From contig JAQYVX010000002.1 of assembly GCA_030145305.1 (NCBI GenBank), positions 186,001-250,000 of the forward strand: a stretch of 64,000 bases of DNA, written 5' to 3'. The notes under the pieces are model-generated. The model was not told the DNA's origin and made no database searches. It saw only the letters and a list, made by a program, of their open reading frames with translations. The DNA comes from Halarcobacter sp. GTDB taxonomy: Bacteria > Campylobacterota > Campylobacteria > Campylobacterales > Arcobacteraceae. How positions within the stretch are numbered: position 1 is the stretch's first letter; every line of letters begins with the position of its first letter. The position numbers and the translations under genes were made by a program. Below, in pieces: positions 28,836 to 36,964 of this stretch.

Positions 28836-29123
28836 ATGACAATTGAAGAAAAAAGATATGCACAATTGGTAAAAATGCGTGAAGAGATAGGAATTAAAAG
28901 AAAAATTAATATTTTACTTCATGAAAGCATTATTTCAAATGATTCATTATTAGAAATTGCAAATAAAAACCCTACGAAGAATGAATTAAAAAACTTATTA
29001 GATATGTTAACATTAAAAAGAAATAGCTTTTGGATTATTCAAACATTACGTAATTTGGAAAAAGAAGAAGCAATAATTATTGATAATTATTTGGATTCTT
29101 ATCCAAACTTGATAGTATCTTAG
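28836..29123 (+). CDS. Element-borne small helical protein, unknown
   Basis: 95 residues, charged and helical, no recognised domain. AGGA precedes the ATG. Its end overlaps the converging NADAR gene by 4 nt. Could be a regulator of the element; this is a guess from position only. Confidence 0.55.
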   Translation: MTIEEKRYAQLVKMREEIGIKRKINILLHESIISNDSLLEIANKNPTKNELKNLLDMLTLKRNSFWIIQTLRNLEKEEAIIIDNYLDSYPNLIVS

Positions 29124-29791
29124 AAAAGTTCTCCTTGTTTAAATTGTCTTTTATAAATAATTTCAATAAACCTTTTTTTAGAACTCATTGCCTCATCATA
29201 TAGGTTTCTTTTTAATAATGAAACTATTATTGCACACGTTCTAGCTTGGCAATTAATTGACTTATTGGGATTAAATTCTATATCAGTAAAACCTTGATAT
29301 TTATATAACTTTTTTAGATAATCTTTGTGTGGATATAGTGCTTTGATATATAACCAATCATAAAAAGCACTTTTGGGTTCTAAATCCCATTCTTCATCCT
29401 CAAATTTAAATCTAATCAATTTTCCAGAAGAATTTAATTTATGAAATCTTTTTGCATCGAGACTTGACTTTGTATATATTTCAGAATATTGTCGATTTCC
29501 TTCAAAAACTTTACTACCTTGAAAAGCACATTCAACACTTATCTTTTGATATTCTTTTGTATCGATTTCTAAACTAAAGGCACTAAGTCTTTGTCCTAAA
29601 AGTTCAGAAGATTTTGATGATACTTCTAATAGTGTTCCAAAACCTTGTTCTAAAGCTTTTTCATGTAAAGACTTAATACTTTTTTGTTTTTGAGATGCAG
29701 CAAAACCTGCATGCCAATAAAAATCTATATCGATTTCCGTAAATAATTGATTTCCGTTTATATCAGGAACAAAAATTGGTCTTTTTGCCAT
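29120..29791 (-). CDS. DarT-associated NADAR antitoxin (ADP-ribosyl-guanosine hydrolase type)
   Basis: 223 residues beginning MAKRPIFVP. Central features match the NADAR/YbiA-like fold of DarT-linked antitoxins: VECAFQGSKVF (E87, Q91, K94), a SSLDAKR segment near 110, AFYDWLYIKAL near 142-152 and SINCQAR near 185. Known DarT-associated NADAR proteins remove ADP-ribose from DNA guanine and neutralise the toxin. It lies 6 nt downstream of the darT-like gene, so the two are co-expressed. Confidence 0.75.
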   Translation of the reverse strand: MAKRPIFVPDINGNQLFTEIDIDFYWHAGFAASQKQKSIKSLHEKALEQGFGTLLEVSSKSSELLGQRLSAFSLEIDTKEYQKISVECAFQGSKVFEGNRQYSEIYTKSSLDAKRFHKLNSSGKLIRFKFEDEEWDLEPKSAFYDWLYIKALYPHKDYLKKLYKYQGFTDIEFNPNKSINCQARTCAIIVSLLKRNLYDEAMSSKKRFIEIIYKRQFKQGELF

Positions 29792-29797
29792 TTGTAA

Positions 29798-30412
29798 TTA
29801 TCTCCAATGTTCATAATCTTTTCTATAGCTAAAAAAGTCACTATTATAAATGAATTTAAAGCCATTGTAAAGTCTTTTATACTCATTTTTTCTATCTTCA
29901 TTTTGAAAACAAACACCAATTATATCATCAGGTTCGATTTTATCAAAAACTAATATCTCTGCTTGAGGGTTGGTTGGAAAATTATCTGGGATTTTTAAAT
30001 CCTCTCGTTTAGGAAAACCATCAATCTCATCAAATAGTTTTTCTAATGAATCTTTACCTTTTCTTTCATCTACAGGAATTGATGTAACACTATTTTTTGC
30101 AGCATTTTCAATACAAAATGCACAATCTTTTTCCCATAAAACTTTCTTTTTAATTCCCAAAACACACCATTCTACATCAGGGTTTTCCATTCTTAAAGAA
30201 TAAAACATTTTATAATTAGGATGTGAGACTGAACAACATAGAGCATCTTTACAATTATCATATCTAGGTTCATCATTAAAAGTCGAATCTATTGCACTTG
30301 ATTCTAATTCATTTCTAGGGATTAGCCCATTTTCTAAAATAGAATTTAAATTTTCTAATCTTGTAAAATGAACAAGATATTTTATTCCTTTTTTTTCAAC
30401 AAAATCTTTCAT
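29798..30412 (-). CDS. darT: DarT-like DNA ADP-ribosyltransferase toxin (DUF4433)
   Basis: 204 residues with DarT motifs: YLVHFTRLENLNSILENGL (H15 in the NAD-binding segment), R50 in PRYD, SVSHPNYKMFYSLR, FCIENAAKN near 100 and the catalytic Glu152 in NPQAEILVF. DarT enzymes transfer ADP-ribose to bases of single-stranded DNA and act as toxins, often against phage. The partner is the adjacent NADAR protein, which suggests the guanine-modifying DarT type rather than the macrodomain DarTG type. AGGGAAG lies upstream of the ATG. Confidence 0.85.
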   Translation of the reverse strand: MKDFVEKKGIKYLVHFTRLENLNSILENGLIPRNELESSAIDSTFNDEPRYDNCKDALCCSVSHPNYKMFYSLRMENPDVEWCVLGIKKKVLWEKDCAFCIENAAKNSVTSIPVDERKGKDSLEKLFDEIDGFPKREDLKIPDNFPTNPQAEILVFDKIEPDDIIGVCFQNEDRKNEYKRLYNGFKFIYNSDFFSYRKDYEHWR

Positions 30413-30509
30413 AAATTTTCTTCCCTCTTTAGTTAAGTATTGTCATAAAATAATGATATATAATATAATTATATTACTTAATTTGAGTTATTTTCTTGAA
30501 ATATTAAAG

Positions 30510-30800
30510 TTATAAATTAGTAAAATTCATATTTGAATCTATAGAAATCAATTTATTAGAATAACTTAAAACCTTGTTCATTCTTTTCATAGCATCTTTT
30601 AATACAAATGTACTTTCTTTTGTCTCTTTAGCTTGCTTAATAAAATAGCCTTTATCTTCGTTTTTAAGCTCATTTTGAAGAAGTATCAAAGCTTTTAACT
30701 CATTATTCACAATATCAAGATTTTGTCCTAAAATGGCATTTATTGTTATATATTGCTCCCTTATGATAAAACTATCTTTTTTGAGTTGTTTAAAGTTCAT
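30510..30800 (-). CDS. Small Mob-linked helical protein, unknown
   Basis: 96 residues, predicted all-helical with coiled-coil character (NNELKALILLQNELKNEDKG). Its start overlaps the end of the 72-residue gene by 11 nt. No family recognised. Position downstream of the relaxase suggests an accessory mobilisation role. Confidence 0.6.
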   Translation of the reverse strand: MNFKQLKKDSFIIREQYITINAILGQNLDIVNNELKALILLQNELKNEDKGYFIKQAKETKESTFVLKDAMKRMNKVLSYSNKLISIDSNMNFTNL

Positions 30801-31008
30801 CTAAATCTCTTGTAATTTTATTGTGTCTTTCTTGTTGTTCGAACTTTCTTTTTGACTCAATATCTTTAATCATTTTTTTAATAAACTCTTGTGATGAGGC
30901 GTGTTCTTTTGCTTGTTCTTGTTCTAAAATTCTAATTACAAATTTAATATTATTTGCATTAATGTTGTAATCAAACTTTTTTAATATCTCAAGTAGTAGT
31001 AATATCAT
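30790..31008 (-). CDS. Small Mob-linked protein, unknown
   Basis: 72 residues; hydrophobic first ten residues, then a charged helical region (EFIKKMIKDIESKRKF). AGGGAT lies upstream of the ATG. Overlaps the next gene by 11 nt. Not recognised; possibly an accessory to the relaxase. Confidence 0.55.
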   Translation of the reverse strand: MILLLLEILKKFDYNINANNIKFVIRILEQEQAKEHASSQEFIKKMIKDIESKRKFEQQERHNKITRDLDEL

Positions 31009-31103
31009 ATTATCCCTCTTTTTATTTTGATTTTATAAATTACTATTTTAAGCAGTAAATGTAGTGTAACAATTATATTAAAACAGGAAGAATTCTTCCT
31101 GTT

Positions 31104-32378
31104 CTATCTATTATTAGAAAAAGAATCTTCTTTTTCTTTATCATTTATGTTTTGAAGTTTACTTCTAAGCTCATTATTCTCATCATCTAGTTTATTAATA
31201 ATTTTACTTTTACCTGCAATTTCATCTTCCAGTATAATTATTTTAGAGGTTAAATATTCCGTTTTTTCTTGTTCCTGTAAAAGTAGATTTTGGAAATCAA
31301 GTTTTGATTTTGTCAATTTTTGTAAATGCTGGATTTGATTTTCTAACTCTTTATTTTTTGATTTTAATCTTTCATTACTTGCTTTAATCATAATATAACT
31401 TGAAAACTCTTTTAATATTGATTCTTTTAAAGTTTCATTATTTGATAATTTTGAGTGATATTTTTTAAATAAAGTATTTAACTTTTCTTTTTCATCAAGA
31501 ATAACTTTTTTCTCAATTTGGAAATCTTTTCTTAATGACCTTAGTTGTTTTTGAGTTTTAGTAATTTCCACATAGACTTTTTTCTTTTCATTCTTTGCTA
31601 AATTATTGTCATTAGATATGCTATTTCTTAAAGATTTAAGTTCTTTGATATTTGTATCAATAGATTGTATTTCTTGCTTTTTTAGGCTTATTTCATTGTT
31701 TATAGCAATAAGTTCTTTTTGATGAAATTGTTTAGTTGTTTTATAATCGACAACACCTTGAAGTTCTTTGTTTTTTGAGATACCTCTATTCATCCCTAAA
31801 ACTTTAAAATGTTTAAATCCAACATCTTGCATATGCTCTAAAAATTGTGTGTTTTTATGCTTATAATAAATACTTGCTCCTGCATCATCAAAGTTTTTAA
31901 AGAACATTTGGAAATGCAATCTCTGCTCGTCAAAATCTAAATTCATCATTTTTAATTGAGTTCCCATCTCTTTACATAATTCTAATGCACAATTATGAGC
32001 AACCTTAATAAGTTCTTCTTTTGAATATTTCTTATTTAAGTCGTTATCTATTGCTTCAGAGAAAGTAAAGACCATTTCGCCCCATGTTCCAAATGATTCT
32101 TTTACTTTTCTATTAGACCTTTTAGCTTTATGTAAGATATGGTGTTTTTTTCTATCTTTTTTATATTCTTGTGCAAAATTTTGATATAAAACTTTTGTTA
32201 CATCCTTATCTCTTGAACTAAACTCTTGAATTGAGATTCCCCTCTCAATACAAATTAATTCATTTTTCATCTTACTATATTCACTTAATGATTTTTTATA
32301 TCTCGTATTATGCTTGATATTATTAAAAATCTTTAGATTATTATGAGATGTCATTCTTATGTTTATAAAATTGTTCAT
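31104..32378 (-). CDS. MobV/Pre-like relaxase, divergent
   Basis: 424 residues. The N-terminal 200 residues resemble MobV (plasmid recombination/mobilisation) enzymes: HNTRYKKSLSEYSK (motif I, H23-N24-x-R26 followed by later N) and LDFDEQRLHFQMFF (D150, E151, H155), which corresponds to the family's HxDExxPHxH motif but lacks its first and last His. The C-terminal 220 residues form a long coiled coil, as in Mob proteins. GGGGA is 7 nt upstream of the ATG. Nicks DNA at oriT in the family; the lost histidines make activity uncertain. Confidence 0.65.
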   Translation of the reverse strand: MNNFINIRMTSHNNLKIFNNIKHNTRYKKSLSEYSKMKNELICIERGISIQEFSSRDKDVTKVLYQNFAQEYKKDRKKHHILHKAKRSNRKVKESFGTWGEMVFTFSEAIDNDLNKKYSKEELIKVAHNCALELCKEMGTQLKMMNLDFDEQRLHFQMFFKNFDDAGASIYYKHKNTQFLEHMQDVGFKHFKVLGMNRGISKNKELQGVVDYKTTKQFHQKELIAINNEISLKKQEIQSIDTNIKELKSLRNSISNDNNLAKNEKKKVYVEITKTQKQLRSLRKDFQIEKKVILDEKEKLNTLFKKYHSKLSNNETLKESILKEFSSYIMIKASNERLKSKNKELENQIQHLQKLTKSKLDFQNLLLQEQEKTEYLTSKIIILEDEIAGKSKIINKLDDENNELRSKLQNINDKEKEDSFSNNR

Positions 32379-32672
32379 ATAAATATCCCCAATATTTACA
32401 GAACAATTTTAAGTGCGATTTCGAATTTTATAAAATAAATTAATAGTTCTCGAGCTATTCACTCACTGAACAGCTCCTAAAGGAGTCTGTTCTATTCGCT
32501 CAATGGAAATAAATTCCCTTAAGAAACCCTTTTTTTTCTTTGATTTAAATTCTACGGGTAAAGTTGATTTTTGTTTATTATAATTGAGAGGTAATAAAAG
32601 GTAAAGTTTGCAGCTTTACCTTTGGGTTATACTTTTTATTTTAAGTACTAACCTATAAATAAAAGGCTTATT
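32379..32672. other. Hairpin-rich divergent spacer, candidate oriT/origin
   Basis: 294 nt between the relaxase and HUH genes. Hairpin 1: GAACAG-CTCCT (32468-32478) / AGGAG-T-CTGTTC (32481-32492). Hairpin 2: AAAGGTAAAG (32597-32606) / CTTTACCTTT (32614-32623). Relaxase genes normally sit beside their oriT, so this is the best candidate. The HUH gene start follows hairpin 2. Confidence 0.45.
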
Positions 32673-33104
32673 ATGGGTTATAACAAATATTTTACAAAAG
32701 AAGATGAAAGCTATATTTATAGTAAACAATATTCGTATCAATTTCAATATCATGTTATTGTGACATTTCCTAATATTGCTAATGTTAATAAATATATGGA
32801 TAATTTATATGAGAGTTTAAATACAAAAACTTTTTTCCTGTATGCTTGGCATTGTAAAACAAAGAGAAAGTATAAGAAAAAATCAAATCAACATCCCAGA
32901 AGAAAACATTTACATTTAATCTTATTTTCAAATAGCACATTTGACTATTCAAAATATGATACGTTAAAAGTAGAGATTTTTCATTTAGAAAAACTATTAG
33001 ATTATATACATGATGGGCATCACACAATTTCAAAAAAATATTTTAATATGAAGTCTAGCCAATTTAGAGAAGTACTAAAAAATCTTAGAATTAGTAATAA
33101 TTAA
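32673..33104 (+). CDS. Small HUH-endonuclease-like protein
   Basis: 143 residues, no other domain. Contains FQYHVIVTFPN (beta strand like Rep motif 1), an HxH motif KHLHLILF (H79, H81) and a candidate catalytic Tyr in LLDYIHDGHH (Y111). This order fits Y1-type HUH rolling-circle or transposase nucleases, though at minimal size. Located at the right end of the element, divergent from the relaxase. Could be a replication initiator or a degenerate relict. Confidence 0.45.
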   Translation: MGYNKYFTKEDESYIYSKQYSYQFQYHVIVTFPNIANVNKYMDNLYESLNTKTFFLYAWHCKTKRKYKKKSNQHPRRKHLHLILFSNSTFDYSKYDTLKVEIFHLEKLLDYIHDGHHTISKKYFNMKSSQFREVLKNLRISNN

Positions 33105-33538
33105 TACCTTGATAAAATAAACTTGTGTTAGTTAACTACAAGTTATATTTTAAGTAGTAAAGTTTAATTTCAATAATAAATACAAACTATTAAAATATCA
33201 ATCAATTTATAATATTATTAGACTAAAAAAAGGTACATGGTGATAGTACCCTTAATAATTACCTTTTAAATTATCTATATAGCTATATAAAGCCCATTTT
33301 ATAGCTATTTATTCAAAATAATATAGGGTAAATAAGGGAAACATTAGCAAAAAAGTCAATTTAACAATATTTAAGTTTATGAATGTTATTTCAAATTGTT
33401 TTTTTACTTAATATTAAATTAAATTCAGGCAATATTAAAGTTAATGTTACGGAATAATTATTAACTATTACAAAATGAAATATTTTTTCATCACTTTTTA
33501 GATTAATGGTAAAATCCAAATAAAAAAGGAGTTTTATC
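33105..33538. other. Gene-free right end of element
   Basis: 434 nt without a gene. Contains GGTAC...GTACC arms (about 33233-33249), TATAGCTATATA-type short palindromes near 33277-33310, and the right attachment-repeat candidate at 33466-33488. AAAAAGGAG precedes the next gene. Confidence 0.4.
33466..33488. repeat. Candidate right attachment-site repeat
   Basis: TATTACAAAATGAAATATTTTTT, matching the left copy at 26344-26366 except for two central bases. Confidence 0.35.
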
Positions 33539-33904
33539 ATGTCAATATTAGGTAAATGCCCTTATTGTAATGCTAATGTACACTCAAAAAAAATTGTAGC
33601 CCAAGGCAAAAAGATTAAACTATATTCATGTGAAAATGCAAAAAAAGAGTATGATGAAAGTGAACAATATGTTTTTACTGCTGATTCCACATGTACTTTT
33701 AGAGTTTATTCAAATGCTTTTTTAAAATGGAACAAACGTTCTTTTTCTGAATATGAAATGAAAAAACTACTTCAGGATGAGCAAACAATTGTTAGACTTC
33801 ATGGAAGAGCTGGTACAAAAGAGTATTTTAAATATGTGATTTTGGATAAAGAGTATGGAGTCTCTATTTTATGGGATGAAGAAGTAGAAGAAGAAAAAGT
33901 TTAA
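33539..33904 (+). CDS. Zinc-ribbon (topoisomerase C4-like) protein
   Basis: 121 residues. CPYCNANV at residues 8-11 and a later C-x-n-C pair (SCENAKK, STCTF) make a topoisomerase C4-type zinc ribbon, with a C-terminal acidic tail. AAGGAG precedes the ATG. Function unknown; probably a chromosomal gene flanking the element. Confidence 0.55.
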   Translation: MSILGKCPYCNANVHSKKIVAQGKKIKLYSCENAKKEYDESEQYVFTADSTCTFRVYSNAFLKWNKRSFSEYEMKKLLQDEQTIVRLHGRAGTKEYFKYVILDKEYGVSILWDEEVEEEKV

Positions 33905-33996
33905 TAGAAATATTAAATAAATAATTTGAAGAATAGTTCCTTTTAAAAATATTTAAATTTATCATTTTTAAAAGGAATCTAAGTCTTTGTATTAGA

Positions 33997-34278
33997 TTAA
34001 TCTTCTCTTGAAGTTGTTTCTAGTAAGTGGTATCCAAATTGAGTTTTAACTGGTCCATGAACCACATTTATAGCATCATTGAAAACTACTTTATCAAATT
34101 CTGGTACCATTTGACCTTGTGAAAAGTGACCTAAATCTCCACCTTGTGCACCTGAAGGACAAGTAGAATGTTCTTTTGCTACATCTTCAAATTTTGCACC
34201 ATCTGCGATTTTTTGTTTTAATTCATTACATAATTCTTCACTTTCAACAAGTAAATGTCTAGCTGTTGCTGTTGCCAT
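33997..34278 (-). CDS. Parvulin-type peptidylprolyl isomerase
   Basis: 93 residues, a single PpiC domain: ARHLLVESEELCNELK, STCPSGAQGGDLGHFSQGQM and FGYHLLE. No signal peptide, so cytoplasmic; PpiC of E. coli is the same size. Catalyses cis-trans isomerisation of prolyl bonds. Preceded by a structured leader. Confidence 0.93.
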   Translation of the reverse strand: MATATARHLLVESEELCNELKQKIADGAKFEDVAKEHSTCPSGAQGGDLGHFSQGQMVPEFDKVVFNDAINVVHGPVKTQFGYHLLETTSRED

Positions 34279-34309
34279 ATAGTTATCCTTTTAAATATTT
34301 CATTTAAAA

Positions 34310-34365
34310 GGGACTTTCATCTTTAAATATACTTTAAAGAGAAACAAATGCTCTTTTGAGGTCCC
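34310..34365 (-). promoter_or_regulatory. Structured leader or terminator upstream of the parvulin gene
   Basis: On the minus strand GGGAC (34365-34361) pairs with GTCCC (34314-34310), closing an inner AAAGAG / CTCTTT hairpin and an AT-rich arm; TTTT follows the closing stem. It may be the helicase terminator, a structured leader, or a small RNA. Confidence 0.35.
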
Positions 34366-34393
34366 ATCTAAACTTTTGAGAATTCTAACATAA

Positions 34394-35764
34394 TTATTTT
34401 TCAAAGACTTTAAAGAACTTTCCTTTTATCTTTCCTTTTTCTAATCCCATAACTGCTTTTTTAATAAACTCTTTTTTAACAGCAACATAAGAAACAAAAT
34501 CTAAAATATCAATTTTTCCAATTTCATTTTTATCAATTCCAACACCTGCTGTTAATGCTCCTAAAATATCGCCTGGTCTAATCTTTTGTTTTTTACCACC
34601 TAAAATAAAAATTGATCTATAATCTGCATCAATTTTATAATCAAAATCATCAACAATACTTTTAAGACTATCAAAACTAAGATCTTCAAATTTATCTTTT
34701 ATTAAATCAACTCTACTATCATCTTCAAAAGTACATAAACTAACAGCAAGCCCATTTTTTCCAGCACGTGCAGTACGCCCTATTCTATGAGTATGAACCA
34801 TCTCATCTCTTGCTATATCATAGTTTATAACTAAGTCGATATCATCAATATGTAAACCTCTTGAAGCTACATCTGTTGCTACCATAATCGGGTATGATTT
34901 ATTTGAGAATAAAATGATTGTCTCATCTCTATCTCTTTGTTCTAAATCAGAATGCAAAGTTAATACATCCAATCCTAAGTCAATTAAATCATCACTTAGT
35001 TCATCACATTTTATTTTTGTATTACAAAAAATTAATACTGATTTTGCTTTATTTGAAGAGATTAAAGAAGGGATTAAAGAAGTTTTATTTTCATCTTTTA
35101 CCTCATAAAACTTTTGGTTAATAACCTCATTTTCATGAATACTTTGAGTTTCCACAAATTTTGGTTTATTTAAAATTGCTTTTGATAAACCTTCAATATT
35201 TGTTTCATAAGTTGCTGAAAATAAAAGTGTTTGTCTCTGTTTTGGGATATTTTCAATTACTTTTAAAATATCATCATAAAAGCCCATATCAAGCATTTTA
35301 TCACCTTCATCTAAAACAAGCATATTCACATTTGACAAATCAATTTTTGTTTCATTTATATGTTGAAGTATTCGCCCTGGCGTTGCTACAATTATATGAG
35401 CTCCATGTTCTAAAGAAGCTACTTGAGGCTTGAAAGGAACTCCACCACAAAGTGTTAAAACTTTTACATTATGAATATGTCGTGAAAGTTTTCTTATTTC
35501 TATTGCAATTTGATTTGCTAACTCTCTTGTTGGAGCTAAAACTATTGATTGAATTCTAAACTTTTTTACATTTAGTTTATTTACAATTGGAATAGAAAAA
35601 GCAACAGTTTTTCCTGAGCCTGTTTTAGCTTTAGCAACTACGTCTTTATTATTTAAGATATCTTCTAAACAAAGTGACTGAATATCAGTCATCTCTTTAA
35701 ATCCTAAAGAATCAATATTTTTTAAAAAATCTTTTGTAAGATTTAAATTATTAAAGTGTTTTAT
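34394..35764 (-). CDS. DEAD-box ATP-dependent RNA helicase (DbpA-like), no standard start codon
   Basis: The coding frame shows the Q motif (GFKEMTDIQ), Walker A AKTGSGKT, DEGD (DEAD variant), SAT, and HRIGRTAR, with a C-terminal DbpA-like RNA-binding domain. The first ATG (35692) falls inside the Q motif and would remove the conserved upstream Phe and Gly-Phe. The open frame continues upstream as KHFNNLNLTKDFLKNIDSLG to a stop at 35771-35769, but offers no ATG, GTG or TTG. The best candidate start is ATA at 35764, preceded by AAAGG about 8 nt away. Rescue by ATA is inference. Confidence 0.75.
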   Translation of the reverse strand: MKHFNNLNLTKDFLKNIDSLGFKEMTDIQSLCLEDILNNKDVVAKAKTGSGKTVAFSIPIVNKLNVKKFRIQSIVLAPTRELANQIAIEIRKLSRHIHNVKVLTLCGGVPFKPQVASLEHGAHIIVATPGRILQHINETKIDLSNVNMLVLDEGDKMLDMGFYDDILKVIENIPKQRQTLLFSATYETNIEGLSKAILNKPKFVETQSIHENEVINQKFYEVKDENKTSLIPSLISSNKAKSVLIFCNTKIKCDELSDDLIDLGLDVLTLHSDLEQRDRDETIILFSNKSYPIMVATDVASRGLHIDDIDLVINYDIARDEMVHTHRIGRTARAGKNGLAVSLCTFEDDSRVDLIKDKFEDLSFDSLKSIVDDFDYKIDADYRSIFILGGKKQKIRPGDILGALTAGVGIDKNEIGKIDILDFVSYVAVKKEFIKKAVMGLEKGKIKGKFFKVFEK

Positions 35765-35790
35765 TTTCTAGCCTTTCTTTTATTTTTGTA

Positions 35791-36330
35791 TTATATTTTC
35801 TTAAAATAATACGATGTTCCAAATACTATAGCTAAAATAAAAGCCACCCCATAATATTTATACTCTTCTGCATAAGTTAAAATTATTTCACCTAGCATAT
35901 AACTTGAATATCCTATAACAATTGCCCAAAGTACTGAAGCAAAAGCATTATAAATTGTAAACTTTTGATATGAATACTTAGTAAGCCCCATAGCTAATGG
36001 AATTAAAGTTTTAATTCCATAAATATATTTTTGAATAAAAACAACCGGAGAACCATGCCTTCTCATTAGCAAATGTGCAAGAGCAACTTTTCTTCCGTAC
36101 TTTTTCATAGTATCTCTTGCATAAATTTTATTAGTTCTTGCCATATAAAATAAAAACTGGTCACCAATAAAATTTGCACTTCCTGCAACTATCATTGATA
36201 CAACAATATTTAAGTCTCCTGCATATGATAAAACACCTGCTATTACCAATCCTACGAAGCCTCCGCCAAATGAATATAAAAATAGTATTACATAAGCAAA
36301 ATATCCACCACTTCTAATTAAATCTTCCAA
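35791..36330 (-). CDS. DedA family membrane protein
   Basis: 179 residues, mostly membrane-spanning. The DedA signature is visible: VAGSANFIGDQFLFYMAR, then HGSPVVFIQKYIYGIKTLIPLAMG (R/Y-rich re-entrant region). DedA proteins support membrane homeostasis and lipid carrier recycling. One nt separates it from the unknown gene upstream, so they form an operon. Confidence 0.85.
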   Translation of the reverse strand: MEDLIRSGGYFAYVILFLYSFGGGFVGLVIAGVLSYAGDLNIVVSMIVAGSANFIGDQFLFYMARTNKIYARDTMKKYGRKVALAHLLMRRHGSPVVFIQKYIYGIKTLIPLAMGLTKYSYQKFTIYNAFASVLWAIVIGYSSYMLGEIILTYAEEYKYYGVAFILAIVFGTSYYFKKI

Positions 36331-36331
36331 G

Positions 36332-36964
36332 TTACACCTTTATTTCAAAAAATGCTAATGCTTCAATAACATCATCATCTTCAATATCAATTAAATTTTT
36401 AACAATTTTTTCTTTTATAATTTTGATTATAAACTCTTTTACAAGTATTCTTGTTTTTTCTATATCCTCAACTATTACAAATCCATTAAACTGTATTTCA
36501 TTATCGTAGTATACTAAAATTCCTTCACAATTACTCTCTATAAATTCTGAAATTTCTCTATATGAAATATCACAAGGAATTGCATTCCAACCTATATCTT
36601 CTAATTGCTTATCTTCAAATAATTCAACACCATCACTTTGGTGATCAAAATACAACATTCTAGTTTGATTTAGTGAAATTACTTCTTGCCATGCTTTAAG
36701 TGGACTTAAAATACAAGAATTGTTTTTTATAATAGGGTTATAACTTTTGAATATTTTATTTACTAAAGCTTTTATTTCTAAAATACTTGAAATATTATCA
36801 AAATTATCAAGTTTAAAAATAATTACTTTTTTCAAATTATAATTTTTATTAAAATATATTTCACCCTCAATATCAATCTCAATATTCTTCTTTTGAGAAA
36901 CTGCATTTAGAACTTCTGTTAAATTAATCTCTACTTTTTTATCTTTTATATTTATTTTTTTCAA
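36332..36964 (-). CDS. Unrecognised 210-residue cytoplasmic protein
   Basis: No signal or membrane segment; alternating strands and helices with a strongly acidic C-terminal part (IDIEDDDVIEALAFFE). No domain recognised. Immediately upstream of the DedA gene and probably co-transcribed. Confidence 0.6.
   Translation of the reverse strand: MKKINIKDKKVEINLTEVLNAVSQKKNIEIDIEGEIYFNKNYNLKKVIIFKLDNFDNISSILEIKALVNKIFKSYNPIIKNNSCILSPLKAWQEVISLNQTRMLYFDHQSDGVELFEDKQLEDIGWNAIPCDISYREISEFIESNCEGILVYYDNEIQFNGFVIVEDIEKTRILVKEFIIKIIKEKIVKNLIDIEDDDVIEALAFFEIKV

Larger units (their letters stand above)
26344..33488. mobile_element. Integrative mobilizable element (about 7.1 kb)
   Basis: A block of genes unlike the surrounding housekeeping genes: tyrosine integrase at the left end, small unknown genes, a DarT-NADAR toxin-antitoxin pair, a MobV-like relaxase, two small Mob-linked genes, a hairpin-rich candidate transfer region and a small HUH protein. 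Both ends carry TATTACAAAATG-NN-ATATTTTTT. No type IV secretion genes are present, so transfer would need a helper. Boundaries are inferred from the repeat and gene content, and the insertion is intergenic, not in a tRNA. Confidence 0.65.

Noticed and set aside
26344-33488. tRNA gene as integration site of the element
   Set aside because: No tRNA-like sequence (no T-loop GGTTCGA-type motif) was found on either strand at the boundaries.
34918-35433. Plus-strand frames opposite the DEAD-box helicase
   Set aside because: Antisense; the minus-strand frame has all helicase motifs.
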